Positions 17,171 through 26,235 of a DNA stretch of 64,000 nt are shown piece by piece. This stretch comes from Amycolatopsis camponoti (GTDB lineage: Bacteria; Actinomycetota; Actinomycetes; Mycobacteriales; Pseudonocardiaceae): assembly GCF_902497555.1 (NCBI RefSeq), contig NZ_CABVGP010000002.1, positions 2,244,501 to 2,308,500 on the forward strand. Direction: 5' to 3'. A program made the position numbers and the translations under genes. Within the stretch, counting starts at the first letter, position 1; every line of letters starts with the position of its first letter. The notes below the pieces were generated by a model. The model did not search any database. It saw nothing but the letters and a program-made list of their open reading frames with translations, and was not told where the DNA came from.

Positions 17171-17256
17171 GACCTGCAGGAAACCTGACGCGGATTTGTG
17201 ACACCAGCCGACGTGGAGGTGCCGGAACTGTCGGACCCCGGTGACAGAATGCGGTC

Positions 17257-18108
17257 ATGGCGACACCCTTCGCGACACCCCGGGCGAGAGCGCTCGGCTT
17301 CGGGCTGCGTGCCTGCCGGACGGACCGGGACCTCGGCGTGCGCGAGCTGGCGAGGTTGATCGGCGTGCTGCCGCAGGAGCTGTCCAACTGGGAGTACGGG
17401 AAGCGGATTCCCAAGGTGGAGCAGGTGGCGTTGCTGATGGGGGTGTTGGTGGTGGAGCCACGGGAGCGGGCCCGGCTCCTGGACCTGGCGGGCAACGCGC
17501 GGGAGCTGAGCTGGCTGGAGAAGGCGGTGCCTGGGGTAGCGCCGAGCGCGGGGGCTTACGCCGAGTACGAGCGCGCGGCGGAGGCGATGTTCGATTGGGA
17601 GCCCGCGGTGGTTCCGGGGCTCTTCCAGACTCCGGACTACACCCGGGCTTTCCTGACCGCCGGTGGGTTGCCGCCGGACCGGATCGCGACGGTGATCCAG
17701 GCGAGGATGGCTCGGCGCAACGTGCTCACCCGGCATTACCCGCTCGCCTACCACGTGCTGGTGGGGGAGGGAGCCTTGCGCAGCGGGGTCGGCGGCGACC
17801 AGGTGATGGTGGAGCAGCTTCGGTACCTCCGGCAGGCCTCGGTCCGAAGCAACGTGAGGTTGCAGGTCTTGCCTGCAGGGTGCGGTGCCCATGCCGGTCT
17901 GCACAGCAACTTCGCGGTGCTCGACTTCGCCGCGCTTCCGTCGATCGTCTTCGTGGAGCTCTACCAGGCCAGCGCTTACCTCTACGATGACGATCAGGTG
18001 GCCGGTTACCGCAGAGCGGCGAAGGACATGGCGGCGCTGGCGATGGATGAACGCGAAAGCGCGGAGTTCATCGGGGAGGTGATCGCCGACCTGGGAGGGA
18101 ACCCATGA
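17257..18108 (+). CDS. XRE-family regulator with DUF5753 (Scr1-like)
   Basis: 283 residues. An N-terminal helix-turn-helix (LGVRELARLIGVLPQELSNW, residues ~28-47) is followed by a DUF5753 domain with the typical WEPAVVPGLFQTPDYTRAFL and LRSGVGGDQVMVEQL segments. This architecture, followed directly by a DUF397 gene, is one of the commonest regulator pairs in actinomycetes. The characterised S. coelicolor Scr1/Scr2 pair (SCO4441/SCO4442) influences secondary metabolism, and such pairs have also been proposed to behave like toxin-antitoxin modules. The stop overlaps the DUF397 ATG by four bases. Confidence 0.9.
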   Translation: MATPFATPRARALGFGLRACRTDRDLGVRELARLIGVLPQELSNWEYGKRIPKVEQVALLMGVLVVEPRERARLLDLAGNARELSWLEKAVPGVAPSAGAYAEYERAAEAMFDWEPAVVPGLFQTPDYTRAFLTAGGLPPDRIATVIQARMARRNVLTRHYPLAYHVLVGEGALRSGVGGDQVMVEQLRYLRQASVRSNVRLQVLPAGCGAHAGLHSNFAVLDFAALPSIVFVELYQASAYLYDDDQVAGYRRAAKDMAALAMDERESAEFIGEVIADLGGNP

Positions 18109-18293
18109 CCGTGTGGCGGAAGTCCAGTTACTCGGGCGAGGACAAGTGCGTGGAAGTGGCGCTTGGACCTGCGGCAAAAATCCGCGACACCAAGGACCGT
18201 TCCGGCGGCACCCTCGAAATCTCCACCCGATCGTGGGATGCCTTCCTGATCGGCCTGTGTCGGCCGACCCCACAGGATCTTCGCGAGCTGTAG
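18105..18293 (+). CDS. DUF397 protein (Scr2-like partner)
   Basis: 62 residues with the family hallmarks WRKSSYSGEDKCVEVA, IRDTKDRSG and a terminal segment around STRSWDAFL. It starts inside the stop codon of the XRE regulator (ATGA). DUF397 proteins are believed to bind and modulate the upstream DUF5753 regulator. The length is normal for the family. Confidence 0.9.
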   Translation: MTVWRKSSYSGEDKCVEVALGPAAKIRDTKDRSGGTLEISTRSWDAFLIGLCRPTPQDLREL

Positions 18294-18342
18294 CTCTCTC
18301 GCACATAGCCCGCGACCCGGGTCACGCTTACCGTTCCCGTCC

Positions 18343-19092
18343 ATGACCAGCGATCTGGACGGGCGCACCGCCCTCGTCACCGGCGGGGCCGGCGGTATCG
18401 GCCTGGCCTGCGTCCGCGCCCTCGCCGCGGCCGGGGCCAAGGTGCACGTCGTCGACATCGACGGCGACCGCACCGAAGCCGTCGCCGCCGAGGTCGGGGG
18501 CTGGGCGCACGTTGCCGACCTCACCGACGCCGCCACGATCGGTGCCCTGCCCGCCGAGGTCGACCTCCTGGTCAACAACGCCGGGATCCAGCACGTCGCG
18601 CCGCTCGAAGACTTTCCGCCGGACGTCTTCACGCGCATCCAGTCCCTCATGGTCACCGCTCCCTTCCTGCTGATCCGGCACATGCTCCCCTCGATGTACG
18701 CGCGGGGGTGGGGCCGGATCGTCAACATGTCGAGCGTCCACGGGCTGCGGGCCTCTCCTTACAAAGCCGCGTACGTCGCCGCCAAGCACGGGCTCGAAGG
18801 CCTCTCGAAGGTCGCCGCCCTCGAAGGCGCCGCACACGGCGTCACGAGCAACTGCGTCAACCCCGGGTACGTCCGCACCCCCTTGGTGGACAACCAGATC
18901 GACGCGCAGGCCATCGAGCACGACATCCCGCGCGAGGACGTCGTCTCGGAAGTCCTCCTCAAGCGCGCGGCCATCAAGAAGCTCATCGAAGCCGATGACG
19001 TCGCTTCCCTGGTGACGTGGCTGTGCTCGCCGCACGCCGGCCACGTCACCGGGGCGTCCATCCCGCTCGACGGCGGCTGGACAGCCGCGTAA
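18343..19092 (+). CDS. 3-hydroxybutyrate dehydrogenase (SDR)
   Basis: 249 residues. Classical SDR motifs are seen: cofactor loop TGGAGGIG, NNAG, and catalytic Ser/Tyr/Lys in NMSSVHGLRASPYKAAYVAAKHG (read as S...Y...K). The C-terminal half carries the 3-hydroxybutyrate dehydrogenase signature (VDNQIDAQA followed by the VLLKRAAIKKLIEADDVA region). It converts (R)-3-hydroxybutyrate and NAD+ to acetoacetate. It is cotranscribed with an MHS transporter and a PucR-type regulator, which fits uptake and oxidation of 3-hydroxybutyrate. Confidence 0.85.
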   Translation: MTSDLDGRTALVTGGAGGIGLACVRALAAAGAKVHVVDIDGDRTEAVAAEVGGWAHVADLTDAATIGALPAEVDLLVNNAGIQHVAPLEDFPPDVFTRIQSLMVTAPFLLIRHMLPSMYARGWGRIVNMSSVHGLRASPYKAAYVAAKHGLEGLSKVAALEGAAHGVTSNCVNPGYVRTPLVDNQIDAQAIEHDIPREDVVSEVLLKRAAIKKLIEADDVASLVTWLCSPHAGHVTGASIPLDGGWTAA

Positions 19093-19134
19093 CGCCGCCT
19101 GAAACCCTGTCACCACAAGGAAGTGGAGCCCGCA

Positions 19135-20472
19135 GTGAGTCAACCGAACCGGTCGGCGATCGCCAAGATCGTCGGCGCGAGCCTGATCGGCACCACGATC
19201 GAGTGGTACGACTTCTTCCTCTACACCTCGGCCGCCGCGCTGGTGTTCAACAAGCTGTTCTTCCCGACGGCGAACCCGCTGACCGGCACGCTGCTGGCGT
19301 TCCTGACCTACGCCGTCGGGTTTCTCGCCCGCCCGATCGGCGGCCTCGTCTTCGGCCACTACGGCGACCGGCTCGGGCGCAAGAAACTCCTGGTCGTCAG
19401 CCTGGTGCTGATGGGCGGCTCGACGTGCCTGATGGGCGTCCTGCCGACGTACGCGAGCGCGGGCGTCGCGGCGCCCATCCTCCTCACGCTGCTGCGGCTC
19501 GTGCAGGGCTTCGCGCTGGGCGGTGAGTGGGGCGGGGCCGTCCTGATCGTCTCCGAACACGGCGACGACCGCCGTCGCGGGTTCTGGGCGAGCTGGCCGC
19601 AGTGCGGCGCGCCCGGCGGCAACCTGCTGGCGACCGCCGTCCTGGCGATCCTCTCGGCGACGCAGTCCGACGCGACGTTCCTGGCCTGGGGCTGGCGCGT
19701 CCCGTTCCTGCTTTCCGGCGTCCTGCTGCTGATCGGGCTCTGGATCCGGCTGGCCGTCGCCGAGTCGCCGGTGTTCCTGGCCGCGCAGAAGCAGGCCGAG
19801 ACGCACACGGACAAGCACGTGCCGGTCGTCGAGGTCTTCCGCGACAGCTGGCGCCAGGTGCTGATCACGATCGGCGCCCGGATGGCCGAAAACGTCTCGT
19901 ACTACGTGATCACCGCGTTCATCCTCGTGTACGTCACGACCGGGCTGCACCTGCCGAAGGGCGTCGGCCTGAGCGCCGTGCTGATCGGCTCGGCCGTGCA
20001 CTTCGTGACGATCCCGCTGTGGGGCGCGCTCTCCGACCGCGTCGGGCGGCGCCCGGTCTACCTGTTCGGCGCGATCGGGATGGCGTTGTGGAGCTTCGCG
20101 TTCTTCGCGCTGCTGGACACGAAGTCGTCGGCGGTGATCGTGCTGGCCGCGACCGTCGGGCTGGTGCTGCACGGCGCGATGTACGGCCCGCAGGCCGCGT
20201 TCTTCGCCGAGCAGTTCCCGACGCGGGTGCGCTACACCGGGCTTTCCGTCGGCGGCCAGCTGTCGTCGATCGCCGCGGGGGCCGTCGCCCCGCTGATCGC
20301 CGTCGCGCTGTTCTCCGCCTGGGGCAGCACCGTGCCGGTGTCGCTGTACGTCACGGCGATGTGCCTGATCACCGTGATCGCCCTGCTCGCGGCCCGCGAG
20401 ACGCGGGGCGAGTCGCTGCACGATGATGGTGTCGATGCCGTCGAGGCGGGGTCGGCGGCCGTTTCGCCCTAG
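19135..20472 (+). CDS. MHS-family MFS transporter (metabolite:H+ symporter)
   Basis: 445 residues from the GTG at 19135; GGAG lies six bases upstream, whereas the in-frame GTG at 19123 is too close to the ribosome site. Twelve transmembrane helices are apparent. MHS signatures include GTTIEWYDFFLY, GDRLGRKK and LRLVQGFALGGEWGGAV. Relatives import shikimate, proline/betaine, alpha-ketoglutarate and other acids. Lying 42 bp after the 3-hydroxybutyrate dehydrogenase gene and directly before a PucR regulator, it most likely imports 3-hydroxybutyrate or a related acid (inference). Confidence 0.85.
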   Translation: MSQPNRSAIAKIVGASLIGTTIEWYDFFLYTSAAALVFNKLFFPTANPLTGTLLAFLTYAVGFLARPIGGLVFGHYGDRLGRKKLLVVSLVLMGGSTCLMGVLPTYASAGVAAPILLTLLRLVQGFALGGEWGGAVLIVSEHGDDRRRGFWASWPQCGAPGGNLLATAVLAILSATQSDATFLAWGWRVPFLLSGVLLLIGLWIRLAVAESPVFLAAQKQAETHTDKHVPVVEVFRDSWRQVLITIGARMAENVSYYVITAFILVYVTTGLHLPKGVGLSAVLIGSAVHFVTIPLWGALSDRVGRRPVYLFGAIGMALWSFAFFALLDTKSSAVIVLAATVGLVLHGAMYGPQAAFFAEQFPTRVRYTGLSVGGQLSSIAAGAVAPLIAVALFSAWGSTVPVSLYVTAMCLITVIALLAARETRGESLHDDGVDAVEAGSAAVSP

Positions 20473-20473
20473 C

Positions 20474-22351
20474 ATGACCGCCGTGACCGTACCGCCCGAG
20501 AACGTCACGGCCGTGCGCCGGCTGCTCGACCTGCTCGCCTCCGGGGCGAGCAGCGAGCAGCTGGCGCACGTCGTCGTGGCCGCGCGGGCCGAGGGCGTCC
20601 TCGCCCCGGCCGACCTGGCCGCGCTGGCCGGCGCGGGCGAGCTGGCCCTGCGGATCCGCGAGACCCTGGAAGAGCACCGGCGGCGCGAGGCCCAGCTCGG
20701 CGCGTTGTTCGACACCGCGAGCGAGCTCGCCGCACTGTCCGATCCGGACACCGTGCTGCGGTCGATCGTCCGGCGGGCGCGGGCGCTGCTCAACGTCGAC
20801 GTCTCGTACCTGTCGCTGAACGACGAGGCCGAGAACAAGACCTACGTCCGGGTCAGCGACGGGTCGGTGTCGGCGGAGTTCCAGCAGATCGTGCTCGGCA
20901 TGGGGGAGGGCCTCGGCGGGCTGGTGGCGCAGACCGCGCGGCCGTACGCGACGGCGGACTACTTCCACGACGATCGGTTCAAGCACACCCGGCACATCGA
21001 CTCCGGCGTCCACGACGAAGGCCTGACCGCGATCCTCGGCGTCCCGCTGGCCATCGGCCCGAAGGTGCTGGGCGTCCTCTTCGCGTCGGACCGCGGTGCG
21101 CGGGAGTTCTCCGCGGACGAGGTGGCGCTGCTGTCGTCGCTGGCCGACCACGCGGCGATCGCCCTCGACAGCGCGAACCTGCTCGACCAGACCCGCCGCG
21201 CCGTCGCCGAGCTCAACGAGGCCAACGCGACGATCCGCGCGCACACCGAGGCGATGGAACGCGCCCAGGACGCGCACGACCGGCTGACCGACCTCGTGCT
21301 GCGCGGCGGCGACCTGCCGGACGTCGCGGCCGCCGTCGCCGGGGTGCTGCACGGCGACCTCACGGTCTACGACGCCGACCGCACGCTGCTGGCCAGCTCG
21401 GCTTCCCCGGCCCCGCTGGACCCGGACGCGCTCGCCGCCGCCCGCGCCGCCGGCCGCGCCGTGTCCACAAAGGACACCTGGGTGTGCGCGGTGCAGGCCG
21501 GCCCGGAGGCGCTCGGCAGTCTCGTGCTGACGGGCCGCGCCGCGCTGTCCGATCCGGACCGGCGGCTGTTCGAACGCGCGGGCGTCGTGACGGCGTTGCT
21601 GCTGATGCTGCGGCGATCGGTGGTGCGGGCCGAGGACGAGGTCCGCGGCGAGCTGCTGACGGATCTGCTGACCGCGCCCGACCGCAACCCGCGGGCGCTG
21701 CTCGCGCGCGGCCGCCGGCTGGGGATCGACCTGTCGGCCCCGCACGCGGTGCTGGTCGCGCACGCGGACGGCGGCTCGCGGCGGCGCGTGGCGAGCGCGG
21801 CCGCCCGGCACGCGACGCTGGTCGGGCTGCACGCGGAGGAGGTCGTCCTGCTCGGCGCGGGCGACCCGGACGAGCTGGCCCGCCGGGTGGCGGCCGACCT
21901 CGGCGCGGCGACGGGCCGCCCGGTCACGGTGGGCGCGGCGGGCCCGGCGAGCGGCCCGTCGGCGATCGCCGCGGCCCACGGGGAAGCGGCGCGGTGTGTC
22001 CGGGCGCTGCTGGCGCTCGGCCGGACCGGCGAAGGCGCGGCGATGGCGGGGCTGGGGTTCCTGGGCCAGCTGCTGGGCGACCAGGCGGACCTGGACGGGT
22101 TCGTGCGGAAGACGTTGGGCCCGGTGCTGGACTACGACGCCCGCCGGGGCACGGAGCTGGTGGCGACGCTGCGGGCGTACTTCGCGAGCGGATCGCAGCT
22201 GGCGCGGACGAAGGACGTGCTGCACGTCCACGTGAACACGGTGGTGCAGCGGCTGGAGCGGGTGGCGTCGCTGCTGGGGGAGGAGTGGCAGGCGCCGGAC
22301 CGGGCGCTGGAGATCCAGCTGGCGTTGCGGGTGCACCGGCTGGGCGGCTGA
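20474..22351 (+). CDS. GAF-PucR (CdaR-type) transcriptional regulator
   Basis: 625 residues. A helical N-terminus is followed by a GAF domain at ~75-240 (VDVSYLSLNDEAENKTYVRV; ILGVPLAIGPKVLGVLFASD), a coiled segment, a middle sensory region and a C-terminal PucR helix-turn-helix (ELVATLRAYFASGSQ, then HVHVNTVVQRLERV). This architecture is typical of actinobacterial activators of small catabolic operons. The start is 1 bp past the transporter stop, so the gene is cotranscribed with the genes it is likely to control. The ligand is unknown. Confidence 0.85.
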   Translation: MTAVTVPPENVTAVRRLLDLLASGASSEQLAHVVVAARAEGVLAPADLAALAGAGELALRIRETLEEHRRREAQLGALFDTASELAALSDPDTVLRSIVRRARALLNVDVSYLSLNDEAENKTYVRVSDGSVSAEFQQIVLGMGEGLGGLVAQTARPYATADYFHDDRFKHTRHIDSGVHDEGLTAILGVPLAIGPKVLGVLFASDRGAREFSADEVALLSSLADHAAIALDSANLLDQTRRAVAELNEANATIRAHTEAMERAQDAHDRLTDLVLRGGDLPDVAAAVAGVLHGDLTVYDADRTLLASSASPAPLDPDALAAARAAGRAVSTKDTWVCAVQAGPEALGSLVLTGRAALSDPDRRLFERAGVVTALLLMLRRSVVRAEDEVRGELLTDLLTAPDRNPRALLARGRRLGIDLSAPHAVLVAHADGGSRRRVASAAARHATLVGLHAEEVVLLGAGDPDELARRVAADLGAATGRPVTVGAAGPASGPSAIAAAHGEAARCVRALLALGRTGEGAAMAGLGFLGQLLGDQADLDGFVRKTLGPVLDYDARRGTELVATLRAYFASGSQLARTKDVLHVHVNTVVQRLERVASLLGEEWQAPDRALEIQLALRVHRLGG

Positions 22352-22393
22352 GGCAGGCTGCTTCGGCGGAGCCCGGTCCGGCAAGATATCGGG

Positions 22394-23125
22394 ATGCGCG
22401 AACTGGTCTACGTCTCCGACGCCAAACTGCGGCAAGTGCTGCCCGGCTTGCCGAAGGCGTCGGCGTTCAGGGGACTCGAAGGTTCGCTCGAGCTCAAGGG
22501 ACCGGTGAGCACGGGCGCCAAATTCGAGAAGAAGGCTTCGAAGGAGACCGACCAGTCCCTCCGGAAGGCCGTCGACGTCTTGGAGAAGTCCTCACGAGCG
22601 CCCTCGTGGTTCGCCGACCCTGATGTCCGCCCCGGCACGTGGACGCATTTCGAGGCGCCGATGGCCTACCGCGTCCTTTCCCTCCACCCGGGAGAAGCGC
22701 TCGTGTTCGTCGATGTCGATGCCGCGACCCCGGAGTATCCGACCGGCGGCCGGCTGCGGCTGCTGCTGCACGGCTCCGCGCACCACCTGCTGGAGACTCG
22801 ATCGGGCTCCGAGCGCGAATCCGAACGGCTCCGCGGCTCACGGTGGCACGAGTTCGCCGAGATGATGCGGCTGTTCCTGACGGACGACGCCGCGGCGAAG
22901 GACCCGGACGCCGCGAAAACCATCCAGGACTACAGCGAGTTCTACGCGAGCCGCATCTGGGAGGACGTCCGGAACCTGACCCGAACCCTGCAGCCCGGGT
23001 ACACGGCGGCGTGGATGGCCGGCTACGCGCGAGTGACCGCGCGCATCCCGACTGCCGACGGCGTGGTCTTGGCTGCGTCCCCGCTCTACGTCGAACACAT
23101 CGACTCGCCCGGCTCAGGCGGCTGA
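22394..23125 (+). CDS. Conserved actinobacterial protein of unknown function
   Basis: 243 residues starting MRELVYVSDAKLRQVLPGLP. It resembles a widespread actinobacterial family annotated SAVMC3_10250 (recognition from memory, moderate certainty). The protein is alpha/beta with no signal peptide, membrane helix or known catalytic motif; a lysine-rich segment (FEKKASKETDQSLRKAV) lies near residue 45. The last four residues overlap the convergent MFS gene by 12 bp. Confidence 0.65.
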   Translation: MRELVYVSDAKLRQVLPGLPKASAFRGLEGSLELKGPVSTGAKFEKKASKETDQSLRKAVDVLEKSSRAPSWFADPDVRPGTWTHFEAPMAYRVLSLHPGEALVFVDVDAATPEYPTGGRLRLLLHGSAHHLLETRSGSERESERLRGSRWHEFAEMMRLFLTDDAAAKDPDAAKTIQDYSEFYASRIWEDVRNLTRTLQPGYTAAWMAGYARVTARIPTADGVVLAASPLYVEHIDSPGSGG

Positions 23126-24262
23126 GGCGAACGCCTTCGACCGCCACACCACGACCGCCGACGCCCACCCGCCCGCTGCCGCGACGATCACCGCCAGCGG
23201 CAGCATCCCGTGGCCCAAGCCGGCTCCACCGAGTGCGGCGCCCAGCGCGATGCCGATCTGGAACGCCACGATGTACACCGCCGACGCCAGGTCCGGCCGG
23301 TCCTTCGCCACCCGCAGGACCGCCGCCTGCAGCACCACACCGATCCCCGCCGCCGGGCCCGCCCACGCCACGATCGCCGTGCCCGCGACCACCGGTCCCG
23401 GGGACACCAGCAGCGTCAGCATGCAGACCGCGAGACCCGCCGTCGTGACCAGCGCCGTCGCGCGCGGGTGGTGGTCGATGTGGCGGCCGATCAGGACCAG
23501 GCCGGCCAAGCCCGCCAAGCCGTGGGCGAAGAACAAAGCCGAAGTCTCCGGGCCGGTGAGGTGGACGTACCGCGCGATGATCGCCGTGATGTAGGTGAAC
23601 GCGGCGAAGTGGCCGGTGACCACGAGGAGCGTCGTCACGTCGACCGGGAACTGCGTGCGGTCGACGGCGATCCGGGAGCCGGAAGCGGGGGCGACGGCGG
23701 GCATCGGGCCGACCGTCACGCGGATCACCAGCGTCGTCACCGCCGCGACGGCCGCCACCACGAGGACGGCGAGCCGCCAGCCGAAGGTCGTGCCGAGCCA
23801 CGAACTCACCGACAGCCCGAACAGGAACGCCAGGGAATTGCCCGCGAACACCACGGCCGTCGCGCGGCCGCCCTGGCCGGGCCCGAGCAGGCGAGCGGCC
23901 ATCGACGCGACGACCGACCAGAACACGCCGTGGCCCGCGGCCGCCACCAGCCGCGCGGCGATCGCGACGGCGTAGTTCGGCGCGACGGCCAGCACGACGT
24001 TGGACACCACGACCATCCCGAGCGTGACCAGCGCCGTCGTCCGGCGGTCCCAGCGGGACGTCAGCGCGACCAGCGGTACCACCGAGACCGCCACGACCAG
24101 CGCGTACCCGGTCATCAGCAGCCCGATCGCGGAATCGCTCACCCCCAGCCCGGACGCGAGCTGCGGCAGCAGCGCCACGGGCAGGTTCTCCGAGGTCACG
24201 GACACGAAGCAGGCGGCGCCGAGCGCGCCCAGGGCCAGCCTTGTCCGAGGTTCGACGAGCAT
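23114..24262 (-). CDS. MFS efflux transporter (AraJ/Cmx type)
   Basis: 382 residues with about twelve transmembrane helices. The antiporter-type motif A region is around VPLVALTSRWDRRTTALVTL, and a helix-5 motif resembling drug-efflux Cmx/AraJ proteins follows (VFWSVVASMAARLLGPGQ). It starts 1 base from a palindromic operator shared with a divergent LacI-family gene, implying ligand-inducible expression. The exported substrate is unknown; sugars or drugs are both possible for this family. Confidence 0.85.
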   Translation of the reverse strand: MLVEPRTRLALGALGAACFVSVTSENLPVALLPQLASGLGVSDSAIGLLMTGYALVVAVSVVPLVALTSRWDRRTTALVTLGMVVVSNVVLAVAPNYAVAIAARLVAAAGHGVFWSVVASMAARLLGPGQGGRATAVVFAGNSLAFLFGLSVSSWLGTTFGWRLAVLVVAAVAAVTTLVIRVTVGPMPAVAPASGSRIAVDRTQFPVDVTTLLVVTGHFAAFTYITAIIARYVHLTGPETSALFFAHGLAGLAGLVLIGRHIDHHPRATALVTTAGLAVCMLTLLVSPGPVVAGTAIVAWAGPAAGIGVVLQAAVLRVAKDRPDLASAVYIVAFQIGIALGAALGGAGLGHGMLPLAVIVAAAGGWASAVVVWRSKAFASAA

Positions 24263-24276
24263 TGTTTAACGATACA
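24263..24276. promoter_or_regulatory. Probable LacI-family operator abutting the MFS start codon
   Basis: TGTTTAACGATACA is an imperfect palindrome with strong TGT/ACA ends. It begins immediately upstream of the MFS ATG and lies 17 bp before the LacI-type ATG. Binding here would block both promoters. The abutting position also suggests a very short or absent 5' leader on the MFS mRNA. Confidence 0.5.
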
Positions 24277-24292
24277 CAGCTAGGGTGGGACG

Positions 24293-25303
24293 ATGTCCAG
24301 ACCGACGATGGCCGACGTCGCGCGCCGGTGCGGGGTCTCGGCGATGACCGTGTCGTACTGCTACAACCAGCCCGACCGGGTCGCGCCCGATACGCTGCGC
24401 CGCGTCCGCGAGGTCGCCGCCGAGCTGGGCTACCGCGGGCCGGACCCGACCGCGCGGTCGCTGCGCCGGCGGCACAACGGCGCCATCGGCGTCGTGCTCG
24501 GCGAACACCTCGCCTACGCCTTCGAAGACCCGCAGGCCCGCCGGTTCCTCGCCGGCGTCGCCGAGGTCTGCCGCGAGCGCGGCAGCGGCCTCAACCTGAT
24601 CCCGACGACCGGCGCGGCGGACGACGTCGAGCGCGTCCGGTCGGCTTCGGTCGACGGCTACATCGTGTGGACGACCGTCGACGACGATCCGGTGCTCGAC
24701 GTCGTGAGCGGGCTCGGCAAGCCGGTCGCGATCCACGGCGGCCCCGCCTTCGCTGGAGCGCGGGTGGTCAGCATCGACAACCGGGCGTCCGCGCGAGAAC
24801 TCGCCGCACGCACCTTCGCCGGCGCGAGACGGCCCGCCCTGCTCAGCTTCCCCTTCGACCGCGACCGCCGGCCCCGGCTGGAAACCGCGCCGTCACCGGA
24901 AACCATCGCCTTCCCGGTCACGCGGGAGCGGCTCCTCGGCATCTACGACCACCTCGGCGACCCAGGCGGCCTGCCGGTGGCCGTCGTCGCCCGCAACGAC
25001 CGTGACGAAGCCGCGAAGCAGGCCGACGCGCTCCTCGACACCGAGCCCGACGCGGTGATCGCCATGAGCGACCAGCTCGCGTTCGCCGTCCTCGACGCCG
25101 CGCGCCGCCGCGGCCTGCGCGTGCCGGAGGACCTCGCGGTCGCCGGCTGGGACGACGACCCGGACGCCGGCCGCGCCGGGCTCACGACCGTCGCGCAGTC
25201 GCTGTTCGACCAGGGCCGGGACTGCGCCCTGATCGCGCTGGGCTCGCGTGAACCCGGCCGGACGGCCGAATGGACGACGACGGTCCGGACGTCTACCCGC
25301 TGA
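24293..25303 (+). CDS. LacI-family transcriptional regulator
   Basis: 336 residues. The N-terminal HTH is MADVARRCGVSAMTVSYCYN, with the hinge region ARSLRRRHNGAIGVVLGE. A periplasmic-binding-protein-like ligand domain follows (DGYIVWTTVDDDPVLD; PDAVIAMSDQLAFAVLDAA; VAGWDDDPDAGRAGLTTVAQ). It is divergent from the MFS gene across the palindrome at 24263-24276 and is therefore the likely repressor of that exporter. GGGTGGGA precedes the ATG. Confidence 0.9.
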   Translation: MSRPTMADVARRCGVSAMTVSYCYNQPDRVAPDTLRRVREVAAELGYRGPDPTARSLRRRHNGAIGVVLGEHLAYAFEDPQARRFLAGVAEVCRERGSGLNLIPTTGAADDVERVRSASVDGYIVWTTVDDDPVLDVVSGLGKPVAIHGGPAFAGARVVSIDNRASARELAARTFAGARRPALLSFPFDRDRRPRLETAPSPETIAFPVTRERLLGIYDHLGDPGGLPVAVVARNDRDEAAKQADALLDTEPDAVIAMSDQLAFAVLDAARRRGLRVPEDLAVAGWDDDPDAGRAGLTTVAQSLFDQGRDCALIALGSREPGRTAEWTTTVRTSTR

Positions 25304-26186
25304 CCGTCACGACCAGCTTTCCGCGCCGCGGCCCGCGTTCGGCGGCGGCGTGCGCGGCGGCCGCGTCGGTGAACACCTCCTCGACCGGCACGCGGAACCG
25401 GCCCTCCTCGAACAGCGCCGCGGCCGCCGCGAGGCCGTGACGTCCGTCCGGCTCGCCGCCCAGCGCCCCGACCGACACGCGCACGCCGTGCGACGGGCCG
25501 CTGAAGTCGGCCAGCGTGACCACCGACGACGGCGTCCCGGTCAGCGCCACCAGCTCCGGCAGCGAGCCCTTGCCCGCGACGTCGAGCGCCGCGTCGACCC
25601 GGCCGGGCACCCGAGACGACAGCCCGGGACCGTACGGGACCGGGGTCGCGCCCAGGCTTTCGACGAACTCCAGGTCGCCGGCCGTCCCGATGACCCGGGC
25701 GCCCCGCGCGAGCGCCAGGCCCACGACGAGGCTGCCGACTCCGCCGGACGCGCCGTCGACCAGCAGGGTCATCCCCTCCCGGACGTCGAGGAGGTCGAGT
25801 GCGCGGGTGGCCGTCTCGATCCCGGAACCCGCCGCGCCCGCCTGCTCCCACGGCATCGACGGCGGCTTCGGAGCCCAGAACGCCAGCACGGCGAACTCGG
25901 CGGTCGCCCCGCCGAGCCGGGTGACGTCGACCGCGCCGAACACCTCGTCGCCGACCGAAACGCCGGGGCCGGCCTCGTCCACGACGCCCGCCGCGTCGAC
26001 GCCCGGGATGTGCGGGAGGGCGATCGGCGACCGGGACTTCCCGGCGCGGATCGCCAGGTCCACCGGCGAGACGCCGGCCGTCCGCACGCGGATCCGCACC
26101 TGACCGGGGCCGGCGTGCGGCTCCGGAACCTCGCCTGCGGACAGGACTTCCGGCGGGCCGAACCGCTCGAATCGGGTTGCGAACAT
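25293..26186 (-). CDS. Zinc-independent quinone oxidoreductase (MDR superfamily)
   Basis: 297 residues. The MDR pattern is seen: FATRFERFGPPEVLS, the GroES-like N-domain ending HIPGVDAAGVVDEAG, and an NADPH-binding loop in LLVDGASGGVGSLVVGLALA. The cysteine zinc ligands of alcohol dehydrogenases are missing, as in quinone oxidoreductases (QOR). It should reduce quinones or enones with NADPH. It is divergent from a TetR gene (50 bp apart), which probably represses it; such pairs often answer electrophilic stress. It overlaps the LacI gene 3' end by 11 bp. Confidence 0.85.
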   Translation of the reverse strand: MFATRFERFGPPEVLSAGEVPEPHAGPGQVRIRVRTAGVSPVDLAIRAGKSRSPIALPHIPGVDAAGVVDEAGPGVSVGDEVFGAVDVTRLGGATAEFAVLAFWAPKPPSMPWEQAGAAGSGIETATRALDLLDVREGMTLLVDGASGGVGSLVVGLALARGARVIGTAGDLEFVESLGATPVPYGPGLSSRVPGRVDAALDVAGKGSLPELVALTGTPSSVVTLADFSGPSHGVRVSVGALGGEPDGRHGLAAAAALFEEGRFRVPVEEVFTDAAAAHAAAERGPRRGKLVVTVSG

Positions 26187-26235
26187 GGCGCCTAGGCTAG
26201 GAAAGATCAGCGGCGCCGAACGGGAAGTGAGAACC

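Noticed and set aside
17257..18293. XRE/DUF397 pair as a mobile element or phage remnant
   Set aside because: These pairs are ordinary chromosomal regulators in actinomycetes; no integrase, transposase or attachment-site repeats are nearby.
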